In this document: positions 1 through 7,500 of the stretch, piece after piece
Numbering within the stretch: position 1 is the stretch's first letter
How the letters are laid out: each line of letters begins with the position of its first letter
Origin: Thereva unica
Lineage: Eukaryota > Arthropoda > Insecta > Diptera > Therevidae
Length of the DNA stretch: 64,000 nucleotides
Reading direction: 5' to 3'
Assembly (NCBI GenBank): GCA_949987705.1
Contig: OX465281.1
Coordinates: forward strand, 157,618,393 to 157,682,392
Notes under the pieces: generated by a model
Database searches by the model: none
What the model saw: the letters and a program-made list of their open reading frames with translations, nothing else
Told to the model about the DNA's origin: nothing
Program-made: the position numbers and the translations under genes

Positions 1-193
1 GGGATTTATCGATACTGAATAGCTGGCGGCCCGCCAGCAAAACGGCCAGGGCGCCGCGCGGCTCGATTGGAAGCAGCCGCTGTACTCCCGCGTGCCGGAT
101 GGTTAGCGGATCTATGCACTTGTTATGCATTGTGAATACTGGGGGACTGGCTCGCGTACCGTCGCCTTTATATAGCCGGGCGCTTATCTAAGA
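1..193. other. Window edge, promoter region of first gene
   Basis: No gene is supported here. The last part holds a TATA-like stretch (tatatagcc, about 170) and a TAAG at 189-192, two bases before the first start codon. Any gene on the far left would be cut by the window edge. Confidence 0.4.
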
Positions 194-658
194 ATGTCGT
201 TTTATGACTACAGGACTCTCTCGCAGATATTGGCCAGCGACAAGGTATTTTACACAACGGAAAGCGGTTACCTTGCAATTCTACCCAAATACGTTATCCC
301 CATCATAAAGCTATTAATCATCAGGGACTGGGGCGCGCTCAGCAAATTTGTGCCGACCGACTATCTGATTGGCGTTCTCGAGACGCTGGGGTCGTACAGC
401 CGGGCATTCCATATACGCTTTCTCGACAACGGGGAGATTGACAGCAACCCGTTCTTTGACACCATCAACAAATACATGCGAAACCAACTCTATGTGCAGC
501 ACCAAGTCGATATGAAGGAAAAAACAAGGAGATTGATTAGTGTCATAATTTTATTAACATTTATGTTGGCTTCATTAGGTTCAATTTTCCTATATATCGT
601 GCCCGAGAGCACGCGAATACAAATCCTCGATGCATTTTTTCTAAAAGTACACCACTAA
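194..658 (+). CDS. Unknown protein with C-terminal membrane helix (154 aa)
   Basis: I do not recognise this protein. The start ATG lies directly behind a late-type TAAG at 189-192, which supports the start. The first 110 residues look soluble. Residues about 113-136 form one strong hydrophobic segment after a basic stretch (KEKTRR), followed by a short tail, so this is probably a tail-anchored or single-pass membrane protein. It sits upstream of pif-5 on the same strand with a 150-nt gap and its own TAAG, so it is probably transcribed separately as a late gene. Confidence 0.65.
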   Translation: MSFYDYRTLSQILASDKVFYTTESGYLAILPKYVIPIIKLLIIRDWGALSKFVPTDYLIGVLETLGSYSRAFHIRFLDNGEIDSNPFFDTINKYMRNQLYVQHQVDMKEKTRRLISVIILLTFMLASLGSIFLYIVPESTRIQILDAFFLKVHH

Positions 659-808
659 TATACAGAACAAAAAAAAGGCCATTAAGCGGTAGCACGACAT
701 CAATGGGTATAAAATAAATGTGCTGACTGTAGATTAAAAAGCGGCCGACATTCTGATGAGACTAACTAGCGCGATTGATGGCCTGTGTTTTTATACATAC
801 ATAAGACG

Positions 809-1870
809 ATGAAATTACAATTTCTATCAGATCTCGGTAGAGCCGTCCACATGACGGAGGCGGGCGCTGTGGTAAAGTTGCTGGAAGATTTTGATACAGG
901 GCTCAAGGTGCAGCGCGTGTCGATCAACGAGGCGGGGGTGTTTTTGAAGAACAGGTCTTTGCGCTCCATCACAGAGGCGCTGAAATTCGGGGACCTGGGC
1001 ACGCTGAAGCTAATCTACGATGTGCCGACCATCCCACACGGGCTGGAGGTAAAGTTGTTGGAGGAGGTGTCCCAGATGCCGCACTTTAAAATGAGCAAGA
1101 TTGAAAAGACCAGCGAGGATCTGTCCAAGGCGCTCTCAAACCACTTGACCACAGACGAGATGGCCAAGCTGACCACAAAGGGCGACGCGCCCCTAGATGC
1201 GGCGGACCCAGTGTTTAGGAAGCCGGTGTTTGAGAAAATTGGCGACTTTTTAAAAAACAAAAAGGTCTGGTCGGCCATGGGCACCGCCACCATTATCGGC
1301 GGGTCTACCTACTTGCTGGTGCAGGCGGTTGAACAGTACCGCCGCAACAAATCTGGCTGCACAATCTACTACAACGACGAGAGGGGCCAGCTGCGATCCT
1401 GCCGGTGGGGCAGGTCGACGTGCCAGAACGGCAGGCCGGCCGAGAACACTTGCGGCGACACTGTCATGAGCCGGCTACCCAAGAGCATGACCACCTATAT
1501 ACCAACTTGCGCCGATTCGCCAAACGGCTGTGTGAATTGTCCGCACAAGGACCTCGAAGAGATGATTGAGAAGCAGGCCGCCGAAAAGTCGGACGATGTG
1601 CTGGCCTCGATGTACGTCAAGTGCGTGCAAATGTCGTTTATCGATGCGCTCAACGAGATGGTGGGCAAGCCGACGAGCAATTTGCTCAACCTGGTCGACA
1701 GCACGGTGGCGGGGGCCTCGTGGTTCATGCGCAATCTGGGCAACATTGCCAAGTACGGGGGCATGGTGTTTGTTGCGATCGTGTTCTTGGTGCTCCTCGG
1801 CTACCTTGTTCGGATTGTAGGAGGAGGAGGAGGCCATGACGATCCGCCGCCAAATAACGAGCGCGTCTAA
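809..1870 (+). CDS. pif-5: PIF-5 / ODV-E56-like envelope protein
   Basis: Likely per os infectivity factor 5 (ODV-E56), an envelope protein of the occlusion- or gut-infecting virion in baculovirus-related viruses. The family features seen are an N-terminal soluble half, a hydrophobic Gly-rich segment (about residues 155-175, motif GTATIIGGS), a following Cys-rich region with about ten cysteines (residues about 180-240), and a C-terminal transmembrane helix (about 320-340) with a short Pro-rich tail. Length 353 aa fits the family. I chose the ATG at 809 because TAAG lies at 802-805; the frame is open upstream but offers only a GTG. In the family it acts with other PIFs in a complex at the midgut membrane. 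Confidence 0.8.
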   Translation: MKLQFLSDLGRAVHMTEAGAVVKLLEDFDTGLKVQRVSINEAGVFLKNRSLRSITEALKFGDLGTLKLIYDVPTIPHGLEVKLLEEVSQMPHFKMSKIEKTSEDLSKALSNHLTTDEMAKLTTKGDAPLDAADPVFRKPVFEKIGDFLKNKKVWSAMGTATIIGGSTYLLVQAVEQYRRNKSGCTIYYNDERGQLRSCRWGRSTCQNGRPAENTCGDTVMSRLPKSMTTYIPTCADSPNGCVNCPHKDLEEMIEKQAAEKSDDVLASMYVKCVQMSFIDALNEMVGKPTSNLLNLVDSTVAGASWFMRNLGNIAKYGGMVFVAIVFLVLLGYLVRIVGGGGGHDDPPPNNERV

Positions 1871-1883
1871 ATTAAGAAGAACG

Positions 1884-2111
1884 ATGCGCGGAATATTGTC
1901 GCTCGTGTGGTTCAATATGCTGGAGAATCCTTTTATTGATAATCTTTTTGTAAATGCATGCCTCTTTTGCTGTTCCCAATACATGGGCTGGGGAATGAGC
2001 GGCGGTTTCCTATTTCCCGTGTCGATATCGGCGTACAAGCTGGCGCGCCGCATTAGGCTCGAGCGCGAGGCAGAGAGGCGCATGCGGCGGGTACTCTGCA
2101 AGACCATGTAG
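1884..2111 (+). CDS. Small hydrophobic protein (75 aa), unknown
   Basis: A short ORF starting 13 nt after the pif-5 stop, with TAAG at 1873-1876 placed eight bases before the ATG. The central part is hydrophobic with Cys and Gly residues, and the C-terminus is strongly basic (RLEREAERRMRR). This layout suggests a small membrane protein with a basic tail. No family is recognised. Its last codons run into the 47-bp repeat that follows. Confidence 0.5.
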   Translation: MRGILSLVWFNMLENPFIDNLFVNACLFCCSQYMGWGMSGGFLFPVSISAYKLARRIRLEREAERRMRRVLCKTM

Positions 2112-2201
2112 GGGAGGCGGGTACCCTCGATGCGGCAGGTACCCTCATAACGATGTAGGGGAGGCGGGTACCCTCGATGCTGCAGGTACCCTCAAAACGA
2201 C
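2108..2201 (+). repeat. Two tandem 47-bp repeats
   Basis: Two near-identical 47-bp units begin at 2108 and 2155. Each holds GGCGGGTACCCTCGATGC followed by a second GGTACCCTC. The first unit overlaps the end of the preceding small gene, and a degenerate third piece (GGCGGGTACTCTG) lies just upstream inside it. They sit immediately before the TAAG of the next gene. Confidence 0.85.
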
Positions 2202-2217
2202 GTAAAGAGTAAGCAAG

Positions 2218-2898
2218 ATGGCACAAGTTAGCAATAACCAATGGATGATAGAGTTGCTTGAAGCGTGCAAAGAGTTCTCTTCCGATGAAGATGAGGCCGC
2301 CAAATTGCGGGCCATCGCCGACCATGCGCGCGAGTATGGGGTGATTGAGCCAAATTTCGATGCGGGTCTGGCCGAGTACTTTATCCAGTACATCAGGAGT
2401 GCGGGCAACGTGGTGACCACGAGCGACTTTAAGGCCATCATGGGCCTAAACAAACTCTACACCCGGATGATGCCGATTGCAAACAGTAGCCTGATCTTGG
2501 AGAAGAAAATGTACCTGGTGCCGACCACCGACACCAAGATGCAGTGGCAGTACGTGTTTATGATGTACGGTCCGTACAACGCCAGCCAGTTTGACCTGGG
2601 CGACGTCCGGTCGTACAATGGGCTGATCCCGGTGCGAGTCGCGCGCGACACAAAGTACATCGACGAGGCCGTGCTGGAAAAATATAGCAATGAGCAGTCC
2701 AACTACCTAATCACAAATGAGCAAAAATCCATGTTTAACGCCATGATCAACCTCTTTAATAGGGCGATACCAATCGAGCCAAAGACCGTGTGGAACAAAC
2801 ACGTCCAGGCCGGCGTGCCGTACTTTTACCAGCAAAACAACAATGTATCTGATGGCTGCCGGTTTGAGTTTAGCAACAATCACCCATTGCGCCTCTAA
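2218..2898 (+). CDS. Unknown soluble protein (226 aa)
   Basis: No recognised family. The ATG follows TAAG at 2210-2213, so it is probably a late gene. No signal peptide or membrane segment is visible. The N-terminal 60 residues are helical and acidic, and the middle is rich in Tyr and Asn. It is downstream of pif-5 and the small gene on the same strand, separated by the 47-bp repeats. Size and late-type promoter would fit a virion protein, but that is inference. Confidence 0.65.
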   Translation: MAQVSNNQWMIELLEACKEFSSDEDEAAKLRAIADHAREYGVIEPNFDAGLAEYFIQYIRSAGNVVTTSDFKAIMGLNKLYTRMMPIANSSLILEKKMYLVPTTDTKMQWQYVFMMYGPYNASQFDLGDVRSYNGLIPVRVARDTKYIDEAVLEKYSNEQSNYLITNEQKSMFNAMINLFNRAIPIEPKTVWNKHVQAGVPYFYQQNNNVSDGCRFEFSNNHPLRL

Positions 2899-2905
2899 AT
2901 AAGGG

Positions 2906-3178
2906 ATGAACAAAAATAGATGCATCCGTACAGTTTGTATACCCGCGACTCAGCACCCCCTATACCAAAACAAGACTGACCCCCCGCTAAGAGGGCAGGA
3001 AATGTCGACTATTCGTCTGGAAAAAGCCGGCCCCGAACTATCACGGCCCCTTCCCAGGGACTTGTCGCACATCTCTGTGGCGCGCAACGATACTGGAATG
3101 GCCCACTTGCGCCAAATCAACACGGACCCCGTGCGAGTGCCGCGCGAAAGCGGTCCAGTGTATATGGGCTTTTGCTAG
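2906..3178 (+). CDS. Small basic protein (90 aa), unknown
   Basis: Starts seven nt after the preceding stop with TAAG at 2900-2903 directly before the ATG, which argues that it is expressed late. The protein is Pro- and Arg-rich with no membrane segment. A second in-frame ATG at 3002 would give a 58-residue product. No family is recognised. Confidence 0.45.
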   Translation: MNKNRCIRTVCIPATQHPLYQNKTDPPLRGQEMSTIRLEKAGPELSRPLPRDLSHISVARNDTGMAHLRQINTDPVRVPRESGPVYMGFC

Positions 3179-3213
3179 TAAACAACTGTAGCCCCAATAA
3201 TTTTTTTCGACAG

Positions 3214-3428
3214 CGTTTGTCGCCAAAAGGCCTCATAAAGCGGCCCATACACGACAAACATATTGTCCAACGCGGTTTGTCAAACAAAAAACCTTTCCTT
3301 CACTCACTTGTCAAACATGTTGTCCTACATCATTTGAGCTTTGAAACTCGACAGAAAATGACTGACGTGCTGGCGTGTGTTTTCTTCAGCTTCCTTTGCA
3401 AAAATGACGAATGTTTGACAAACATGGA
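3214..3428. repeat. Dispersed TTTGTC / GACAAA motif cluster
   Basis: Five or more occurrences of TTTGTC or its complement lie near 3215, 3253, 3275, 3309 and 3414. Several extend to the near-palindromes TTTGTCAAAC or TTTGACAAAC. I see no convincing gene in 3179-3465, so this may be a regulatory or recombinogenic tract beside the thymidylate kinase remnant. Confidence 0.5.
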
Positions 3429-3465
3429 CATACACGATCCTACTTGCTGATCTCGCCTACCCGCC

Positions 3466-3816
3466 TCATGAGCCCTTCGTTGCGCTCGGTAGAGTCGGTA
3501 GGGCGGCCATGCGTCTCTTGCGTTCGTCCTCGTCGAGGGTCAGGAGAATCACAACGTCGGGCTGAACGAGGCTGCGCTCGGGGGTCATGCACCAGTCGCG
3601 GTCGAGTCCATTAGCCATCGCGTACACCACCCCCGAGTGAATATATCGGTCCAGAACGACAGAAGTCCCGGTGTCGAGGTGGTGGCGGATCGAGTGGTTC
3701 ATTTCCCAGCGGTTGGCACAAACAGCAGACTCAAACACTCTGGCGGCAGCACCTCCCGGCCGCGCAGGCAGGCGCCCGATGGTGGTGGATCGATTGGGCA
3801 GCGAACTGCTCGACAT
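3466..3816 (-). pseudogene. Thymidylate kinase remnant (internal fragment)
   Basis: The translated fragment matches the middle of dTMP kinase: PNRSTTIG (family: FPDRTT.IG), ANRWE, a DRY-type motif (VVLDRYIHSGVVYA), and QPDVVILL followed by basic residues. The N-terminal P-loop that binds ATP and the C-terminal lid are absent, and only about 116 residues of an enzyme usually about 210 long remain. The ORF begins right where an inverted hr copy starts (about 3838), so the 5' part was probably lost through recombination with the repeat. It is almost certainly non-functional. Confidence 0.8.
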
Positions 3817-3837
3817 CCCGAGAGGGGGCTCGAGGCG

Positions 3838-4105
3838 ACCAGCCCATCATTAAGTATTAATTATAAAATTAAAAAAACTTTAGGCGGTAGGGGAGCTGCC
3901 TGCTTCACTCCTCACCAACTAAAGTTTAATGAGTGAATGGGTCGCGCGCGAAGCCACAGCTCAATTTATAGTTGAGTTGCCGGAAAAAGCTCTTTTGTAT
4001 GAAAATGTCTAAAGGCGCGTGACGGAATGACAAAAATGCTCAGTCGTGCAGCGACCGCCGACGAGTGCAGACCTCTGGTACATTTTTAGATCGAGCCAGC
4101 GTCAC
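3838..4105 (-). repeat. hr element, single inverted copy
   Basis: Reverse-orientation copy of the hr core. From left to right: AT-rich palindrome, T-run, the AAACTTTAG / CTAAAGTTT hairpin arms (about 3880-3932), TATA-like box (ttatag, about 3967), the GTCATTCCGTCACGCGCC box (about 4014-4031) and the GTCGG box. It abuts the thymidylate kinase remnant. Confidence 0.9.
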
Positions 4106-4122
4106 ATCTAGAGCAAACTGTC

Positions 4123-4235
4123 GATGGGCCGAGTTGCAGGTGCCATCAATACAGTAGTGGGTCGAGTTGCAGGTGCCATCAATACAGTAGTGGGTCGAGT
4201 TGCAGGTGCCATCAATACAGTAGTGGGTCGAGTTG
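4123..4235 (+). repeat. 33-bp tandem repeat, about 3.3 copies
   Basis: Tandem 33-bp units built on GGTCGAGTTGCAGGTGCC plus ATCAATACAGTAGT. The period is divisible by three, so an open frame coding GRVAGAINTVV runs through, but there is no promoter and no reason to call it a gene. Confidence 0.9.
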
Positions 4236-4295
4236 CAATATCAGCACAAAGAACAAGCTATCAATGGGGGTTTATACAATTAAAAAACACAAAAT

Positions 4296-4600
4296 TCAGT
4301 TTAATCTATTTATTTGTTCATCTACAATTTGTATGGCCTCTTCGGCCGACTCGAATCTATAAAATTCCCTCTCAATCCAGAGTGTACGTAGATTCTCAAA
4401 AACAAATGATTCCGCCTCACGGCAGTTGTCCACTGGCCACAGGCGCAAAAAGTCAAGTCTGTTATTACCAATCATCCAGTTATTAAGGCTTGATAACCGC
4501 ATTCGGGGGTCTGTGTGGTTAAGCCGATCTTGTATGCTCCTTCTGCGCGGTAATTATTAGATGTCGCCGAATATGTCACATCCCGTACAAACTCCTCTAC
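4296..4600 (-). pseudogene. T5orf172 / GIY-YIG-like domain remnant, frameshifted
   Basis: On the reverse strand one frame reads ...AYKIGLT and the next continues with DPRMRLSSLNN, then a conserved E (EAESFVFENL) and REFYRF. This order (KIG.T, R...LN, E, REF) is typical of the T5orf172/GIY-YIG-like domain often found as the C-terminal half of BRO/KilA-N proteins in insect DNA viruses. The two parts are in different frames, with the break near 4510-4525, and the 5' side is cut by the 117-bp repeat array. I read it as a decayed gene. Confidence 0.6.
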
Positions 4601-6071
4601 GGGCCCATCTTTCATACAAGTTGGGGAAAAGCTGAGTGCCATCTTGAGATCTGTGATCTACCGGCCAACGAGTACAAACCTCTGGCCAATTTTACAGTCG
4701 AGTCAAGTTTGCTCTACGGGCCCATCTTTCATATAAGTTGGGGTAAATCTGAGTCCCATCTTGAGATCTGTGATCTACCGGCCAACGAGTACAAACCTCT
4801 GGCCAATTTTACAGATCTGATCAAGTTTGCTCTACGGGCCCATCTTTCATATAAGTTGGGGTAAATCTGAGTCCCATCTTGAGATCTGTGATCTACCGGC
4901 CAACGAGTACAAACCTCTGGCCAATTTTACAGTCGAGTCAAGTTTGCTCTACGGGCCCATCTTTCATATAAGTTGGGGTAAATCTGAGTCCCATCTTGAG
5001 ATCTGTGATCTACCGGCCAACGAGTACAAACCTCTGGCCAATTTTACAGATCTGGTCAAGTTTGCTCTACGGGCCCATCTTTCATATAAGTTGGGGTAAA
5101 TCTGAGTCCCATCTTGAGATCTGTGATCTACCGGCCAACGAGTACAAACCTCTGGCCAATTTTACAGTCGAGTCAAGTTTGCTCTACGGGCCCATCTTTC
5201 ATACAAGTTGGGGTAAATCTGAGTCCCATCTTGAGATCTGTGATCTACCGGCCAACGAGTACAAACCTCTGGCCAATTTTACAGATCTGATCAAGTTTGC
5301 TCTACGGGCCCATCTTTCATATAAGTTGGGGTAAATCTGAGTCCCATCTTGAGATCTGTGATCTACCGGCCAACGAGTACAAACCTCTGGCCAATTTTAC
5401 AGTCGAGTCAAGTTTGCTCTACGGGCCCATCTTTCATATAAGTTGGGGTAAATCTGAGTCCCATCTTGAGATCTGTGATCTACCGGCCAACGAGTACAAA
5501 CCTCTGGCCAATTTTACAGTCGAGTCAAGTTTGCTCTACGGGCCCATCTTTCATATAAGTTGGGGTAAATCTGAGTCCCATCTTGAGATCTGTGATCTAC
5601 CGGCCAACGAGTACAAACCTCTGGCCAATTTTACAGTCGAGTCAAGTTTACTCTACGGGCCCATCTTTCATATAAGTTGGGGTAAATCTGAGTCCCATCT
5701 TGAGATCTGTGATCTACCGGCCAACGAGTACAAACCTCTGGCCAATTTTACAGTCGAGTCAAGTTTGCTCTACGGGCCCATCTTTCATACAAGTTGGGGT
5801 AAATCTGAGTCCCATCTTGAGATCTGTGATCTACCGGCCAACGAGTACAAACCTCTGGCCAATTTTACAGTCGAGTCAAGTTTGCTCTACGGGCCCATCT
5901 TTCATATAAGTTGGGGTAAATCTGAGTCCCATCTTGAGATCTGTGATCTACCGGCCAACGAGTACAAACCTCTGGCCAATTTTACAGTCGAGTCAAGTTT
6001 GCTCTACGGGCCCATCTTTCATACAAGTTGGGGTAAATCTGAGTCCCATCTTGAGATCTGTGATCTACCGC
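4593..6071 (+). repeat. 117/118-bp tandem repeat array, 13 copies
   Basis: Thirteen copies of a 117-bp unit (118 bp where the joint reads AGATCTGATC instead of AGTCGAGTC), each holding CTCTACGGGCCCATC, TTGAGATCTGTGATCTACC and CTGGCCAATTTTACAG. Most copies carry CATATAAGTTGGGG, and some carry CATACAAG instead, so the TATAAG core is present or absent copy by copy. The 117-nt period leaves an open frame that runs into the bro gene; this is a by-product, not a coding repeat. The array ends 36 nt before the bro start. Confidence 0.95.
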
Positions 6072-6106
6072 TATATCAGACTAGTATATATAAGGAAGAA
6101 GCAAAC

Positions 6107-6928
6107 ATGTCTTTGATACCGTACAAATTTCCATTAGCTAAATCCGGGAAGAAGGGTTGTAATTTCAAATGCTATGCATTATTTACAGCCGACGGATCGA
6201 TTTATTGCAAGTTGAAAGAGTTTGCTCTCCTTTTGGGGTATGCTGAACCAAAGAAAGCATACAAGATTGTAGACAAGGCGCATAAAATAACATGGTCAAA
6301 GTTAGTTGAGACTTTGGAGTCTCCTCCCCGCACACCGAAAAACTGGCATCCTAAAACGTTATTCGTAACTGAACCTGGTATCAACTCGCTATTTATGGAC
6401 TCAAAATTACCAGCAGCCAGGCGCTATAAGAGGTTTGTAGTCGAAAATGTGTTACCATCGATCCGCAAGAATGGCTTCTACGTTATGCCGCAAATCGTGC
6501 GGACACAGCCCGCAGATACGAAACGAATTGACACTTTAATGACAATGATTCAGGGAAGTCATAGAATGCTTGAGAGAAGGGATAGAATGCTTGAGCAATC
6601 CCATGAAAGAATAGCCGAGATGAAGCCGCGTGTCGCTGTTATGCCGGAGAATAGTTCTAGAAAACACAGATTTATGATATATCACAACAAAACGAAATCT
6701 TGCTACCGCTTCCTTCGACCACAGGAGCGGTATGCCAAAAAAGCAATCGAGCGCATCGACCAGGACAGTGAAGAGCTCGTGTTTGACCAGCACAACGTCC
6801 CCAACGCCATGAACATCATGAATCGCGTTAAGGAAATACTACCGGCGGATTCGTTCAAAGCCCGAAACAACACGATAACAAGCGACAAACCAATCACAGA
6901 GATTGTACTAAGAGTGATAAATGAATAG
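6107..6928 (+). CDS. bro: BRO family protein
   Basis: Baculovirus repeated ORF protein of 273 aa. The first 125 residues are a BRO-N domain: FALLLGYAEPKKAY, a W..L segment, NWHPKTLFVTEPG and the closing ENVLPSIR.NG. A short coiled-coil-like linker with two copies of an RM(L/I)E pattern follows, and then a C-terminal BRO domain (HRFMIYHNK..., CYRFLRPQ). BRO proteins bind DNA and are thought to affect host chromatin or transcription. I chose the ATG at 6107 because TATATATAAG lies about 14 bp upstream and the BRO-N domain begins there; the frame is open far upstream only because of the repeats. Confidence 0.9.
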   Translation: MSLIPYKFPLAKSGKKGCNFKCYALFTADGSIYCKLKEFALLLGYAEPKKAYKIVDKAHKITWSKLVETLESPPRTPKNWHPKTLFVTEPGINSLFMDSKLPAARRYKRFVVENVLPSIRKNGFYVMPQIVRTQPADTKRIDTLMTMIQGSHRMLERRDRMLEQSHERIAEMKPRVAVMPENSSRKHRFMIYHNKTKSCYRFLRPQERYAKKAIERIDQDSEELVFDQHNVPNAMNIMNRVKEILPADSFKARNNTITSDKPITEIVLRVINE

Positions 6929-7039
6929 ACCCACACTCAACATATATAGCCGATAAATATTTTTTTCAGCTCCAGTCTATGCCCGCCCAACCACCAATAA
7001 GTACAGATGGCACTAGAGAGATTCAGTATAAAGTTCACG

Positions 7040-7461
7040 TGGGGGGGATGGCGAATTCGAGTGCTGGGTGTTCAAGGCAGGCGAGAATGACACCTTTTTA
7101 GTTATAGACGAATTTTGCGCCCTGTTTGATTGCCCCGAATGGAAGTGGATTGGACGGTATACGACGAGGTATTTTACTCGATTGACGATTTTGCCGCTGT
7201 GTTTGGTTGCCCCAGCTGGAAGAGGGTTGTTCGGAAGCAGTACGCAGACGAGACGACTACATTGCGCGACCTGCTGCAGACACTGCCCCCGGCATCCGGA
7301 TCCGCGCGCCTGGAACCTTGCTGCCCGAGACGATTTTCGTGCCCGATTATATCGCCGACACATTGGTAGTTCGCTCTCAGAAACCCAGGTGCAAGAGACA
7401 TTCCGAATTCATACTCGAAACCATGCTGCCGCTGGTCCAGAGGAATGCCAACTTTATCTAG
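7040..7461 (+). pseudogene. Decayed BRO-N remnants, two partial copies
   Basis: Two related segments in different frames resemble the start of BRO-N domains: FLVIDEFCALFDCPEW (about 7093-7145) and FYSIDDFAAVFGCPSW (about 7171-7220). A third segment in another frame reads like the domain end (PETIFVPDYIADTL ... LETMLPLVQRNANFI, about 7327-7458). No single frame covers the domain, so I call it a broken, partly duplicated bro gene between the intact bro and the DNA polymerase. Confidence 0.65.
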
Positions 7462-7500
7462 AATACATGTATAAAAAATAAAAGATGATATTTTGCTAAA

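Noticed and set aside
5297..6928. One long ORF (543 codons) through the 117-bp repeats into bro
   Set aside because: The repeat period of 117 is divisible by three and simply has no stop in that frame; units of 118 bp break it upstream. The bro promoter and domain start at 6107.
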